Origin: JBPOFM01 sp051252455
Lineage (GTDB): Bacteria > Bacteroidota > Bacteroidia > Flavobacteriales > Flavobacteriaceae
Reading direction: 5' to 3'
DNA: 64,000 bases
Assembly: GCA_051252455.1 (NCBI GenBank)
Contig: JBPOFM010000008.1
Coordinates: 62,001 to 126,000 of the forward strand
A program made the position numbers and the translations under genes. The notes below the pieces were generated by a model. It searched no databases. It saw only the letters and a program-made list of their open reading frames with translations, and was not told where the DNA came from. This document shows, piece by piece, positions 32,654 through 42,382 of this stretch (positions are counted from its first letter, which is position 1; every line of letters starts with the position of its first letter).

Positions 32654-34525
32654 TTATTTCTTCCCGTCCATTTTATCTTTAAGAGCTTGTAAAGCATCAT
32701 TAGCATCACCCAAAGTTGGTTTTGCTTCTGCTGCAGAAGCTTCTGCCTTAGCAACAGCTGCTTTTACGTTAGCAATTTCTTCTTCTCTAAAGATAGCGGT
32801 ATGAGAAGCAACAACACGTTTGAACTCTTTATTGAACTCAATAATTTTGAATTCAGCAGTGTCACCTTTTTTCAATTTCTTACCATCTTCTTGTTCTAAA
32901 TGACGTGCAGGAACAAATGCAACGATATCTTCGTTGAAATCAATTGTAGCTCCTTTGTCAACCATTTCACCTATTTCTGCAGTATGGGTTGTCCCAAGTG
33001 CGAATTCAGTTTCATATTTGTCCCAAGGATTGTCAGTTGTTTGTTTGTGACCTAAACTTAATTTACGTCCTTCAACATCCAATTCCAATACAACAACATC
33101 AAGATTATCTCCTACATTGCAAAATTCACTTGGATGTTTGATTTTCTTGGTCCAAGATAAGTCAGAGATATAAATCAATCCGTCGATACCTTCTTCCAAT
33201 TCTACGAACACACCAAAGTTTGTGAAGTTACGAACGATACCTGTATGTTTAGAACCTACTGGATATTTAGACGTAATATCAGTCCATGGATCTGGCGTCA
33301 ATTGTTTGATACCAAGAGACATTTTACGATCTTCTCTATCAAGTGTTAGGATCACAGCTTCGATTTCATCACCTACGTTAACGAAATCTTGCGCAGAACG
33401 TAAATGCGTTGACCATGACATTTCACTAACGTGAACCAATCCTTCAACACCTTCTTCTACTTCTACGAATGCACCGTAATCAGCAATCACAACAACTTTT
33501 CCTTTCACTTTGTCTCCGATTTTTACGTCTTCAGCTAAAGCTTCCCAAGGATGTTTGCTCAATTGTTTCAAACCTAATTGGATTCTTGATTTATCTTCAT
33601 CAAAATCAAGGATAACAACATTCAGTTTTTGATCTAACTCAACAATCTCATTTGGATGGTTGATACGTGACCAAGAAAGGTCTGTAATATGCACCAATCC
33701 GTCAACACCACCAAGGTCGATAAACACACCGTATGATGTAATGTTTTTCACGATACCTTCAAGTACTTGACCTTTTTCAAGTTGAGAGATGATTTCTTTT
33801 TTCTGTTCTTCAATATCCGCTTCAATAAGCGCTTTGTGAGAAACAACGATGTTTTTGAACTCATGGTTGATTTTCACAACTTTGAACTCCATAGTTTTAT
33901 TCACATATTGATCGTAATCTCTAATTGGCTTAACGTCAATTTGAGAACCTGGCAAGAATGCTTCGATGCCGAATACGTCAACGATCATACCACCTTTCGT
34001 TCTACATTTAACGAAACCATTAACGATCTCACCTGTATCATGTGCATTGTTAACACGATCCCACGCTTTGATTACTCTCGCTTTTCTGTGAGATAATACC
34101 AATTGACCAGTTGCATCTTCACGCACATCAATCAATACTTCAACTTTGTCACCCACTTTAAGGTTTGGATTGTAACGGAACTCATTAAGAGAGATAACAC
34201 CTTCTGACTTTGCGTTGATGTCAATGATTGCATCACGATCTGTCATGTGGATGACTTCGCCTTCTACCACTTCATCATCTAAAGTATCAACGAAATTTTC
34301 TGCTACTAATTTTTCAAATTCCTCAAGTTTTTTGTCATCAACTTGCTCAATTCCTTCTTCGTAATTGTGCCAGTTAAATTCCTCTAAAAACTTTTTTGGG
34401 TTTGCTTGTGCTTCCGATACTTTCGCTTTCGGAGCTTCAGCGGTTTCTACTGTTGCAGTTTCACCTGCAGTTTCTTGTGCGTCCGTAGCTACTACTTCTG
34501 CTGGGTTTGTTTCTTTTTCAGACAT
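32654..34525 (-). CDS. rpsA: 30S ribosomal protein S1
   Basis: 623 residues with six S1 RNA-binding domains; the repeated GxVxxIxxxGxFVxxxxGxxGLVHxSxxSW pattern is clear at about 255-325, 345-410 and 430-500. The N-terminus has a 40-residue Ala/Glu/Thr-rich extension before the first domain (AEVVATDAQETAGETATVET in part). S1 helps mRNAs bind the 30S subunit; in Bacteroidota, with few Shine-Dalgarno sequences, this role is probably prominent. It has its own promoter (34648-34678) and terminator. Confidence 0.96.
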   Translation of the reverse strand: MSEKETNPAEVVATDAQETAGETATVETAEAPKAKVSEAQANPKKFLEEFNWHNYEEGIEQVDDKKLEEFEKLVAENFVDTLDDEVVEGEVIHMTDRDAIIDINAKSEGVISLNEFRYNPNLKVGDKVEVLIDVREDATGQLVLSHRKARVIKAWDRVNNAHDTGEIVNGFVKCRTKGGMIVDVFGIEAFLPGSQIDVKPIRDYDQYVNKTMEFKVVKINHEFKNIVVSHKALIEADIEEQKKEIISQLEKGQVLEGIVKNITSYGVFIDLGGVDGLVHITDLSWSRINHPNEIVELDQKLNVVILDFDEDKSRIQLGLKQLSKHPWEALAEDVKIGDKVKGKVVVIADYGAFVEVEEGVEGLVHVSEMSWSTHLRSAQDFVNVGDEIEAVILTLDREDRKMSLGIKQLTPDPWTDITSKYPVGSKHTGIVRNFTNFGVFVELEEGIDGLIYISDLSWTKKIKHPSEFCNVGDNLDVVVLELDVEGRKLSLGHKQTTDNPWDKYETEFALGTTHTAEIGEMVDKGATIDFNEDIVAFVPARHLEQEDGKKLKKGDTAEFKIIEFNKEFKRVVASHTAIFREEEIANVKAAVAKAEASAAEAKPTLGDANDALQALKDKMDGKK

Positions 34526-34647
34526 GTGCTGAACATTAATTTTGTATTCTGTGTGTTTAGGAAGATTGGAGCGAATGTCACACAGAAGTGTTATTGTTTG
34601 TTTTGTTTATTTCCTTTTCTCTTTCCTAGGTTTCGCTAAAAGGAGTG

Positions 34648-34678
34648 CAAAAATAAACTTTTAATCATTGATTTCCAA
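34648..34678 (-). promoter_or_regulatory. rpsA promoter
   Basis: On the minus strand TATTTTTG (34655-34648) and TTG (34678-34676) are 20 bases apart. Transcription starting near 34642 gives a leader of about 117 bases, long enough to hold autoregulatory structure, though none was identified. Confidence 0.7.
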
Positions 34679-34814
34679 AAAAATAACAACTCATTTAGCT
34701 AATTCTTAAATTAGCCACGTTTGTTAAAAAGTTGATTCATGGTTACTTACCTTTTGGTATTATTATTGGTATATTTACAATAGAACTAATTTTTTAAAAC
34801 TAAAACAAATTATT

Positions 34815-35192
34815 ATGGTAAAATCAAAATATCAAGACGTTCTTGATCTTGGGCAAAAGCTAAACATTCAAAATGGTGATGTAAAAGAAGAAAATGGTGT
34901 ATTACATATAACTGGGACTGCAAAAAACCAATATGAGAAAAATCAATTATGGGATCAAATTAAAGCAGTTGGTGGAGATAACCCTAGCGATATAAAAGCC
35001 GACATTAAGGTAGCTGACACGTCAGTATATGCACGTCACACTGTAAAGAGTGGTGAAACATTGGGCAAAATAGCAAAACACTATTATGGTGATGCTTCTA
35101 AATATCAAAAGATATTCGCGGCCAATTCGGATATTTTGAAGAATCCTGATTTGATTCATCCAGATCAAGAATTGATCATTCCAAATGACTAA
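34815..35192 (+). CDS. BON-LysM protein, Kbp/YgaU-like
   Basis: 125 residues without a signal peptide: an N-terminal BON-like domain (about 1-70) and a C-terminal LysM domain (about 75-123; HTVKSGETLGKIAKHYYGDA, NPDLIHPDQELIIP). The architecture matches the E. coli potassium-binding protein Kbp (YgaU, 149 residues), which is cytoplasmic despite its LysM. Potassium binding here is inferred from architecture only. It is monocistronic, followed by a strong terminator shared with the convergent cmk gene. Confidence 0.87.
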   Translation: MVKSKYQDVLDLGQKLNIQNGDVKEENGVLHITGTAKNQYEKNQLWDQIKAVGGDNPSDIKADIKVADTSVYARHTVKSGETLGKIAKHYYGDASKYQKIFAANSDILKNPDLIHPDQELIIPND

Positions 35193-35214
35193 TACTGGAA
35201 AATGACGTAAGAAA

Positions 35215-35238
35215 GAGCGACTTTAGAGTCGCTTTTTT
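35215..35238. terminator. Intrinsic terminator after the LysM gene
   Basis: Perfect stem AGCGACT / AGTCGCT with a TTAG loop, then seven Ts on the plus strand. It abuts the stop codon of the convergent cmk gene. Confidence 0.85.
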
Positions 35239-35933
35239 TATGCATTATCTTCAATTTTCTTTTTTGCTAACCTTAAAAGTGTCTGGAATTGTTCTTCGAT
35301 GGTCAAATCCGAATTATCAAACTCGATGGCATCATCGGCTTTTATCAAAGGTGAATCTTCTCTACTGGTATCAATTGAATCGCGCTTCGTCACATTATGA
35401 AGGACATCGTCATAATTAACATCCTCATTGCGGTCCAACAATTCATGATAACGTCTTTTTGCACGAGTCTCGGCCGACGCATTCATAAAAACTTTTAATT
35501 CGGCATCTGGAAACACAACCGTCCCGATATCTCTTCCATCCATTACAACCCCTTTGCCTTTACCCAGTACTTGTTGTTGTTTTACAAGCATTCTTCTAAC
35601 CTCGGAAATTTCTGCGATTGGACTTACGAAATTTGATACTTCCAACGTACGAATGTCATTTTCGACATTTTCACCATTCAAATAGACTTCTGCAAAACCT
35701 AAATCATCATTGAATGTAAATGAAATATTTATATTTTTTAATTCTGAAATCAATTTTTCAATTTCAAATTTAGTCTCATTAATGAAATTATGACGCATGG
35801 CAAACAAGGTCACAGCGCGATACATCGCACCAGAATCCACATAAACATAACCCAAATTTTTTGCCAATTGTTTGGCAACTGTGCTTTTTCCTGTGGAAGA
35901 AAATCCGTCAATGGCTATGGTAATTTTTTTCAT
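35238..35933 (-). CDS. cmk: Cytidylate kinase
   Basis: 231 residues. Walker A is GFSSTGKST near residues 10-18, and the VDSGAMYRAVT and VMDGRDIGTVVFPDA segments are signature CMP-binding motifs. It phosphorylates CMP/dCMP in pyrimidine salvage. The gene is followed on the same strand at its 5' side by porQ (34 bases away), an arrangement I recognise as common in Flavobacteriaceae, although no functional tie is known. Confidence 0.96.
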   Translation of the reverse strand: MKKITIAIDGFSSTGKSTVAKQLAKNLGYVYVDSGAMYRAVTLFAMRHNFINETKFEIEKLISELKNINISFTFNDDLGFAEVYLNGENVENDIRTLEVSNFVSPIAEISEVRRMLVKQQQVLGKGKGVVMDGRDIGTVVFPDAELKVFMNASAETRAKRRYHELLDRNEDVNYDDVLHNVTKRDSIDTSREDSPLIKADDAIEFDNSDLTIEEQFQTLLRLAKKKIEDNA

Positions 35934-35967
35934 GTTGTTTATTTTGAATTCTGATATTTATCAGAAT

Positions 35968-36987
35968 TTATCGCAAATCGATTTGAAGTCCAAAAAAACT
36001 TGTATTTGACGCGCCATTATATCTAGCATGGGAATAACTAAAGCGCATTTTATTCAGTTTTAAACCGATACCGAAGGACACTCCGGAAAAATTTCGTTGG
36101 TCAACAATCCGCAGCTCTTCGGCTCTTCTAAAATTATATCCCATTCGTAGACTAAATCCTTTATCTGGAAACAATTCGGCTCCTAAAATGGTGTGTCGTA
36201 ATGCTTCATTTAAAAATCCAACTTTTTCTTGTGTCTGATTGCCGTCCAAGTCGGTCGTGGCTCGTGATGGATTCGATTCGCCGATTGGCCATTTTTGCAA
36301 GTTCTCGAAAGTGACGTGCCAACGGATTGGTACATATTGCAAAGTTTGCGACATTCCAAAATCGACTTCCATAGGAAGTTTTTCTTTCATGCCTGCGTAT
36401 GTGGTAAATTGCATACCAAGATTTCTCACCACAACGGCGGCATGAAAATCGAGATCTTCATTGATATACATAGCTGCCAAATCGACCGCTCCACCAAGTG
36501 AATTATATTGTTCTAATTGTGACGTGATAAATTTTAAATTCGCCCCAATACGAAAGTCAGAATAAGGAATTTGATACCCATAACCAAAAGATAAGGCAGC
36601 TTCGTTACCTGTAAATGTTCCCGTGCTAACACCATTTAAATCGTATCCGTCAAAGGTTCCATAATTTATATAAGACATTCCAACATGTAGCGTATTGACA
36701 TGTCTGTCCCAAGTGTAGGCGTAAGCACCTGTACCATAACTTATTCCCCCTAAATAACTTGAGTAATTGAGCGCAAGCTGATTGTCCATTTCTACATTGA
36801 TTGCGGCCGGATTGTAGAGTCCGCCAACCACATCATAATCAAAATTAGTGACAATTTTTCCTCCTAAAGCAGCTTGACGAGGAGACGACACTAAATTGAG
36901 GAATTGATAAGTTGCTTCACCACCCAATTGAGCAAACACAGGCAAGGTTGCAATAACACATAATAAAGTGGTAATCCTCTTTAGCAT
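35968..36987 (-). CDS. porQ: Type IX secretion system protein PorQ
   Basis: 339 residues with a signal peptide (LPVFAQ^LGGE near 19) and the PorQ N-terminus GGEATYQFLNLVSSPRQAAL. A FadL-like outer-membrane barrel follows, with repeated glycine/aromatic strands (LNYSSYLGGISYGTGAYAY, in part). PorQ pairs with PorV and PorU at the outer membrane, where type IX substrates have their C-terminal signal removed and are attached to the surface. It lies between lon and cmk on the same strand. Its presence supports a functional type IX system, whose substrates include the adhesin at 15114. Confidence 0.92.
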   Translation of the reverse strand: MLKRITTLLCVIATLPVFAQLGGEATYQFLNLVSSPRQAALGGKIVTNFDYDVVGGLYNPAAINVEMDNQLALNYSSYLGGISYGTGAYAYTWDRHVNTLHVGMSYINYGTFDGYDLNGVSTGTFTGNEAALSFGYGYQIPYSDFRIGANLKFITSQLEQYNSLGGAVDLAAMYINEDLDFHAAVVVRNLGMQFTTYAGMKEKLPMEVDFGMSQTLQYVPIRWHVTFENLQKWPIGESNPSRATTDLDGNQTQEKVGFLNEALRHTILGAELFPDKGFSLRMGYNFRRAEELRIVDQRNFSGVSFGIGLKLNKMRFSYSHARYNGASNTSFFGLQIDLR

Positions 36988-37118
36988 AGGGTGGCAAAAG
37001 TAATATATCTTACTTAAACGGTTGCAAGTTAAATTTATTTTGATTGAAAAATTAGATGAATGTTATTTGGAAGAAGATAAAAGGATTTTTATGAAATTTA
37101 AATTGAATATCAGAAATA

Positions 37119-37160
37119 AAAAAAGAAGTCGAGATACCATATAGGCAGCTGGACTTCTTT
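37119..37160 (-). terminator. Probable lon terminator
   Basis: Minus-strand arms AAGAAGTC / GACTTCTT around a loop of about 22 bases, followed by seven Ts, just beyond the lon stop. Confidence 0.65.
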
Positions 37161-37185
37161 AGAATTGTTATCTGAATAAGACTAT

Positions 37186-39636
37186 TTATAAAGACTTCGC
37201 ATTTTTCACTTTTTCTTGGGTCAAGGCCTGTTTTAAAACATCACTCATATCAGACACATAATGAAAGGTCAATCCTTTTAAATATTCAGGTTTAATTTCT
37301 TCGATGTCGCGCTTATTGTCTTCGCATAATAAGATTTCAGTGATACGAGCACGTTTGGCAGCTAAAATCTTTTCCTTGATTCCTCCTACTGGAAGCACCT
37401 TTCCACGTAAAGTGATTTCTCCTGTCATGGCAAGATTCTTTTTCACTTTTCTTTGCGTGAACAACGATACCAACGACGTCAACATGGTGACACCAGCACT
37501 TGGTCCATCCTTTGGCGTTGCGCCTTCCGGAACGTGAATATGAACGTTGTATTTTGAGAATACATCAGGATCAATTCCGAATTCATCTGCATTTGCCTTG
37601 ATGTATTCCATGGCAATGGTTGCAGACTCCTTCATGACAGTCCCCAAATTTCCAGTAATGGTCAAAGTTCCCTTTCCTTTGGATAAAATTGATTCGATGA
37701 ACAAAATGTCACCACCTACTCGGGTCCAAGCCAATCCTGTAACCACACCTGCTACATTGTTATTCTCATACTTATCACGTTCCATTTTAGGAGAACCTAA
37801 TACGTTGATGACATCTTCGTTGGTTACTTTAAGATTGTACTCTTCTTCCATGGCAATGTTTTTGGCGGCATGACGAACCATTTTTGCCAATTGTTTTTCC
37901 AAACCTCTCACACCTGATTCTCTAGTATAACCTTCCACAATTTTCTCCATCTGTGGTTTTGCTATTTTGAGATTATCAGCCGTCATTCCATGCTCTTTCA
38001 ATTGTTTTGGCAATAAATGACGTTTACCAATTTCCACCTTCTCCTCTATCGTATAGCCAGTGACATCAATGATTTCCATTCTGTCTAACAACGCTGGTTG
38101 AATCGTACTCAAACTATTTGCAGTTGCAATGAACATGACTTTAGATAAATCATATCCCATTTCAAGGAAATTATCATAGAATTCGCCATTTTGCTCTGGG
38201 TCTAAGACTTCAAGCATTGCGGACGACGGATCGCCTTGATGGCTATTGGTCAACTTATCAATTTCATCCAACACAAACACAGGATTTGAAGTGCCAGCTT
38301 TCTTCAAACTTTGAAGAATTCGTCCTGGCATCGCTCCAATGTAGGTTTTTCTATGGCCTCGAATCTCTGCTTCATCTCGCAAGCCACCCAATGACATTCT
38401 AACATATTCGCGTCCCAAAGCTTCTGCAATTGATTTACCTAACGATGTTTTACCAACTCCTGGAGGACCGTAGAGACAAAGAATTGGGGATTTCATATCA
38501 TTTCGCAATTTTAAAACTGCCAAATATTCAATAATTCGACGCTTCACATCATCCAATCCGTAGTGATCTCTATCGAGAATTCGCATGGCACGTTTAAGAT
38601 CGAATTTGTCTTTACTGAATTTATTCCAAGGTAAATCGAGGAACAGATCCAGGTAGTTCCGTTGAATGGAATATTCCGCAACTTGCGGATTCATGCGTTG
38701 CAATTTGGAAAGTTCCTTATTAAAATGCTCAGCTACCTTCTCATCCCAGCCTTTCTTCTTGGAACGCATACGCATTTCTTCAATTTCCTCATCAGAGTTG
38801 ACACCACCCAATTCCTCTTGAATGGTCTTCATCTGTTGGTGAAGAAAATATTCGCGTTGTTGCTGATTCATATCACTTTGAACCTTGCTCTGAATATCAT
38901 TTTTAAGCTCCAGCTTTTGGAACTCCATATTCATAAATTTCAAAGTGGCCAAAGCGCGTTCTTTCAAATCATTGATTTCCAGTAATTTTTGTTTATCTTC
39001 CACAGACAAATTCATGTTGGAAGACACAAAATTGATCAGGAACGAATTACTTTCAATATTCTTAATAGCAAAAGTCGCTTCGGTAGGAATATTTGGGCTT
39101 TCCTTGATTATCTCTAGTGATAAATCCTTTATGGATTCAATAATTGCCTTAAATTCATCATTATCTTCGGCCGGTTTTGCTTCCGCAACATCAGAAACTG
39201 TCGCAGTAATATACGGTTTTTCCGTTAGGATTTGATTGACGTTAAAACGCTTTTTTCCTTGAATAATAATGGTCGTGTTGCCATCAGGCATCTTTAAAAC
39301 TCGAAGAATTCTTGCTACAGTTCCAGTTTTGTAAATGTCCTTTCCTGTAGGATCTTCAATGGTTTCGTCCTTTTGAGATACCACACCAATCACTTTGCTG
39401 CCTTTGTTGGCATCATTGATTAGTTTGATGGATTTATCACGTCCTGCTGTAATCGGAATTACAACCCCTGGGAACAAAACCGTATTCCTTAAGGACAAGA
39501 TAGGCAGTGTTTCTGGTAAAGATTCGTTATTTATTTCGGCTTCGTCTTCTGGTGTCATTAAAGGTATCAATTCTGAATTTTCATCAAAATCCTGAAATGA
39601 CAAACTGTCAAGACTTAAAAATTTAGATTTCGTCAT
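37186..39636 (-). CDS. lon: ATP-dependent protease La (Lon)
   Basis: 816 residues. The LON substrate-binding domain covers about 40-240. The AAA+ module has Walker A GPPGVGKTSLGKS near 393 and Walker B VFVLDEIDKL near 460. The protease domain has the catalytic Ser in PKDGPSAGVTM near 712 and Lys about 43 residues later in the VGGIKEKILAAKRA segment. It degrades damaged and regulatory proteins. Its upstream region contains two inverted repeats at 39651-39697 that may be operators. The first ATG used gives an acidic N-terminal extension common in Bacteroidota Lon. Confidence 0.96.
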   Translation of the reverse strand: MTKSKFLSLDSLSFQDFDENSELIPLMTPEDEAEINNESLPETLPILSLRNTVLFPGVVIPITAGRDKSIKLINDANKGSKVIGVVSQKDETIEDPTGKDIYKTGTVARILRVLKMPDGNTTIIIQGKKRFNVNQILTEKPYITATVSDVAEAKPAEDNDEFKAIIESIKDLSLEIIKESPNIPTEATFAIKNIESNSFLINFVSSNMNLSVEDKQKLLEINDLKERALATLKFMNMEFQKLELKNDIQSKVQSDMNQQQREYFLHQQMKTIQEELGGVNSDEEIEEMRMRSKKKGWDEKVAEHFNKELSKLQRMNPQVAEYSIQRNYLDLFLDLPWNKFSKDKFDLKRAMRILDRDHYGLDDVKRRIIEYLAVLKLRNDMKSPILCLYGPPGVGKTSLGKSIAEALGREYVRMSLGGLRDEAEIRGHRKTYIGAMPGRILQSLKKAGTSNPVFVLDEIDKLTNSHQGDPSSAMLEVLDPEQNGEFYDNFLEMGYDLSKVMFIATANSLSTIQPALLDRMEIIDVTGYTIEEKVEIGKRHLLPKQLKEHGMTADNLKIAKPQMEKIVEGYTRESGVRGLEKQLAKMVRHAAKNIAMEEEYNLKVTNEDVINVLGSPKMERDKYENNNVAGVVTGLAWTRVGGDILFIESILSKGKGTLTITGNLGTVMKESATIAMEYIKANADEFGIDPDVFSKYNVHIHVPEGATPKDGPSAGVTMLTSLVSLFTQRKVKKNLAMTGEITLRGKVLPVGGIKEKILAAKRARITEILLCEDNKRDIEEIKPEYLKGLTFHYVSDMSDVLKQALTQEKVKNAKSL

Positions 39637-40049
39637 ATCTCTTTTTAGGTCATTCTGTCATTAAACGAACAGAATGTAAATTATAGTATAAATACTAAAC
39701 ATTCTTTATTTATTGATTTTCAACAAACTAACACATTATTTGAATGTCTTCTCTTCTTATAAATTCAATAGTTATGCCATTGTGGAGTTTGGAGTTTAAG
39801 TTTATAGTTTAGCTCTTCATTCAGGCTCTAGGTTTAGAGTTTAATGTTCACTATTCGAAATTGCTATAAAACGTAATGTTGGGCCATTATTCGGTTATTA
39901 CGCTTCTAAATATCTCAAATCAAAAAAAAAAAAAACTGAACCTCATAAACTTCACTAAACCCCCAAACTTCTTTCTTTCTAAACTTTTTTTTCCACAAAC
40001 TGTAACAAACTTTAAGTAACTTCATCATTATACTAAAGCGATTGTTTTT
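39637..40049. other. Divergent intergenic region between lon and the sigma-factor gene
   Basis: 413 bases. The lon side has inverted repeats at 39651-39676 and 39684-39697. The middle has degenerate GTTTA(G/T)AGTTTA-like repeats (about 39787-39845). The sigma side has a run of 14 As (39922-39935) and four AAACTT copies (39948-40014). No RNA gene or additional protein was recognised. Promoters must lie here, but no clean TTG-N-TAnnTTTG pair was found. Confidence 0.55.
39651..39697. promoter_or_regulatory. Paired inverted repeats upstream of lon
   Basis: CATTCTGT (39651-39658) pairs with ACAGAATG (39669-39676), and TAGTAT (39684-39689) pairs with ATACTA (39692-39697). Both are perfect. They sit 15-60 bases before the lon ATG, where operators or leader structures are expected. 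Confidence 0.5.
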
Positions 40050-40604
40050 TTGTCACTAACCACCCAAAATATTGAACAGCTCTTGGAGCTTTGCAAATCT
40101 AATGACCAACGAGCACAGATCGAGGTCTATAATAGATATTACAAAGCGATGTACAACACTTCGTATCGAATCGTCAAGGATTCTTACAAGGCGGAAGACA
40201 TTATGCAGGAATCATTTTTATCGGCTTTTTCTAAATTGGGGAGTCTTAAGGATAATTCTATGTTCGGAGCTTGGCTAAAACGAATTGTTGTGAATAACAG
40301 CATTCAAGATTACAACAAGAATGTGAAGTACCAAGAAATTGCTTTGGATGATGTGATGTATAAGGTTGAAGATGACCAAGGAATTGTTGAGGATGATGAA
40401 CTGATGAGCACAAAAGCGTCACATATAATATCCACCATGGAAACCTTAAAAGAAAGTTACCAAGTAAGCTTGAAGTTACATCTGATTGAAGGATTTGATT
40501 ACGAAGAAATCAGTGAGATTTTAAATATGAGTCACGGCAATTGTAGAACATTAATATCTAGAGCAAAGGACAGTTTGAGACAAAAGTTGCTTTCAACATT
40601 ATAA
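40050..40604 (+). CDS. ECF-type RNA polymerase sigma factor
   Basis: 184 residues: sigma region 2 (about 25-95; YKAEDIMQESFLSAF is the DxxQE core-binding motif) and region 4 (about 125-180; LHLIEGFDYEEISEIL and CRTLISRAK form the helix-turn-helix). It begins at a TTG, since the conserved QNIEQLLELCKSND region lies immediately after it and no ATG is available. The 40616 gene begins 11 bases after the stop and encodes a probable anti-sigma factor, so this is an ECF/anti-sigma pair followed by two secreted proteins that are plausible targets. Confidence 0.92.
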   Translation: MSLTTQNIEQLLELCKSNDQRAQIEVYNRYYKAMYNTSYRIVKDSYKAEDIMQESFLSAFSKLGSLKDNSMFGAWLKRIVVNNSIQDYNKNVKYQEIALDDVMYKVEDDQGIVEDDELMSTKASHIISTMETLKESYQVSLKLHLIEGFDYEEISEILNMSHGNCRTLISRAKDSLRQKLLSTL

Positions 40605-40615
40605 TATAAATGACG

Positions 40616-41161
40616 ATGAAAAAAGATAATTTAAATCAGCTTTTTGAGAATTTAAGAGATGAATTCGATGTAGAGGTGCCAACCATTGGTCATCAGGATC
40701 GGTTTATGTCAAAATTGAATGGAATTGGTTCGAAACAAGTTGAGGCCTCAAAAAAATCTTTCAATTTTTGGAAACCTTTGATAGCGTTCGCTGCAACAAT
40801 CGTGATCTGTTTTGGGTTGCTAACCGTTTTTAATTTACAACCGGAAACGAAAGGCTTGGCGAGCGTGTCTCCAGAATTATCAAAAACACAGGATTTTTTT
40901 ACATCTACCATTGATAATGAACTTAATAAACTCAACAAAGAGCGTACGCCACAAACGGAATTATTAATTAACGATGCCTTGAAACAATTGAAAACTCTTG
41001 AAAACGATTACGCATCTCTTAAAAACGATCTTACTAAAAGTGGTGATGATAAACGCGTAATCTATGCCATGATTAGCAATTTTCAAAATAGAATTGATGT
41101 GCTGCAGAACGTTATGGAGCGTATCGAGGATGTGAAACAATTAAAACAAATGACACTCTAA
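40616..41161 (+). CDS. Probable anti-sigma factor (single-pass membrane protein)
   Basis: 181 residues from the ATG at 40616 (an in-frame ATG lies 6 bases upstream). The cytoplasmic part (1 to about 50; NLNQLFENLRDEFDVEVP, HQDRFMSKL) is the pattern seen in Bacteroidota anti-sigma-like proteins. One membrane helix follows (about 53-73; PLIAFAATIVICFGLLTVF), then a periplasmic helical region with probable coiled coil (about 90-178). It lacks the zinc HxxxCxxC motif, so it is not a ZAS-type factor. Role inferred from its place right after the sigma gene and its topology. Confidence 0.78.
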   Translation: MKKDNLNQLFENLRDEFDVEVPTIGHQDRFMSKLNGIGSKQVEASKKSFNFWKPLIAFAATIVICFGLLTVFNLQPETKGLASVSPELSKTQDFFTSTIDNELNKLNKERTPQTELLINDALKQLKTLENDYASLKNDLTKSGDDKRVIYAMISNFQNRIDVLQNVMERIEDVKQLKQMTL

Positions 41162-41233
41162 AAATGAATATGAACCATTTCTCTGCCATAAAAGAGAAAA
41201 TAAACTTAATCACAAACGATTAAAAAATAGAAC

Positions 41234-42328
41234 ATGAAATCACAAATACTACATAAAGCCCTTTTCACGCTCCTATTGATACCAACTTTGGTATTGGGAA
41301 ACAATTATAATTCTGAAAAAGGAGCACATTCCAGAGAAAAAACTATTAAAAAAGAGTTTACTGTTAACAGCAACGCAACATTAAAGGTGAATAACAGCTA
41401 TGGCAACATCACTATTGTAACCTATTCAGGAAACAAGACTATTATTGAGGTGACCATTAAAACCAATAGTAATGATGCCGAAAAAGCGCAAAAAAAACTA
41501 AATGATATCACTGTCGATTTTAGTGCGACTGCTGATTTGGTTTCTGCAAAAACTGTTTTCAATGATTCTAAATCAAATTCATGGTGGAGTTGGGGAAAGA
41601 GTAACAATGTGAATATGGAGGTAAATTACCTCATCAAATTACCTATTACCAATAATGTAGAATTAAACAATGATTACGGCAGCATTAATCTCGATAAGCT
41701 GGAAGGTCGGGCTGTTATCGATTGTGACTATGGAAAGATCACTACCAAAGAATTGATGGCTGATAATAATTACATCACGTTTGATTATACCAACAATAGC
41801 TATTTTGAATACATCAAGAGTGGAAAAATAAATGCCGATTACAGTGATTATATTGTGGCGAAGACAAAAAACCTGGAAATAACCGCAGATTATACCAAGT
41901 CTACAATTAAGATTGCCGAAAATGTGACCTATAATTGTGATTATGGTTCGATGACGGTTGAAAACATAAACAACCTCACTGGAAATGGTGATTATCTAAC
42001 GCTAGTGATTGGTGATGTCTATAAAAACATAAAACTCGATTCTGATTACGGCTCTATCAAGATTGGGCGAATGACTGCGAATGCCGGAAATGTTGATATT
42101 CAGTCAAACTATGTTGGGATAACTATTGGTTTTGAACCCGCTTACAACTTCAAATTTGAACTGGAATTGGAATATGCTTCGTTGAGAGATTCCGATGGAT
42201 TTGAATTTACCAAAAAACGAGTCGAATCGACAGACAAATATTATCAAGGATATTATGGAAATTCCTCGACTTCAAATTTGGTAAAAATCAATTCCGATTA
42301 TGGCAGTGTGTCATTCAAAAAGAATTAA
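41234..42328 (+). CDS. Secreted beta-repeat protein (DUF4097-like)
   Basis: 364 residues with a signal peptide (MKSQILHKALFTLLLIPTLVLG near 1-22). A repeating strand pattern with DYG(S/K)I every 18-25 residues (NDYGSINL, CDYGKITT, CDYGSMTV, SDYGSIKI, SDYGSVSF) predicts a right-handed beta-helix or solenoid, as in the adhesin-like DUF4097 family. It is third in the sigma-factor operon and probably a target of that sigma factor or part of the sensing path. Function unknown. Confidence 0.78.
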   Translation: MKSQILHKALFTLLLIPTLVLGNNYNSEKGAHSREKTIKKEFTVNSNATLKVNNSYGNITIVTYSGNKTIIEVTIKTNSNDAEKAQKKLNDITVDFSATADLVSAKTVFNDSKSNSWWSWGKSNNVNMEVNYLIKLPITNNVELNNDYGSINLDKLEGRAVIDCDYGKITTKELMADNNYITFDYTNNSYFEYIKSGKINADYSDYIVAKTKNLEITADYTKSTIKIAENVTYNCDYGSMTVENINNLTGNGDYLTLVIGDVYKNIKLDSDYGSIKIGRMTANAGNVDIQSNYVGITIGFEPAYNFKFELELEYASLRDSDGFEFTKKRVESTDKYYQGYYGNSSTSNLVKINSDYGSVSFKKN

Positions 42329-42382
42329 TAAACTTTTCAAAAAAAAATCATTTAACAATAAATCAATTAAACACTATTCATC

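Noticed and set aside
34815..35192. LysM protein as a secreted cell-wall hydrolase accessory
   Set aside because: No signal peptide; the BON-LysM order matches cytoplasmic Kbp instead.
39922..39935. Run of 14 As as a possible phase-variable tract
   Set aside because: It is about 115 bases upstream of the sigma-factor start and not in a promoter spacer that I can define; homopolymer runs are common in AT-rich intergenic DNA.
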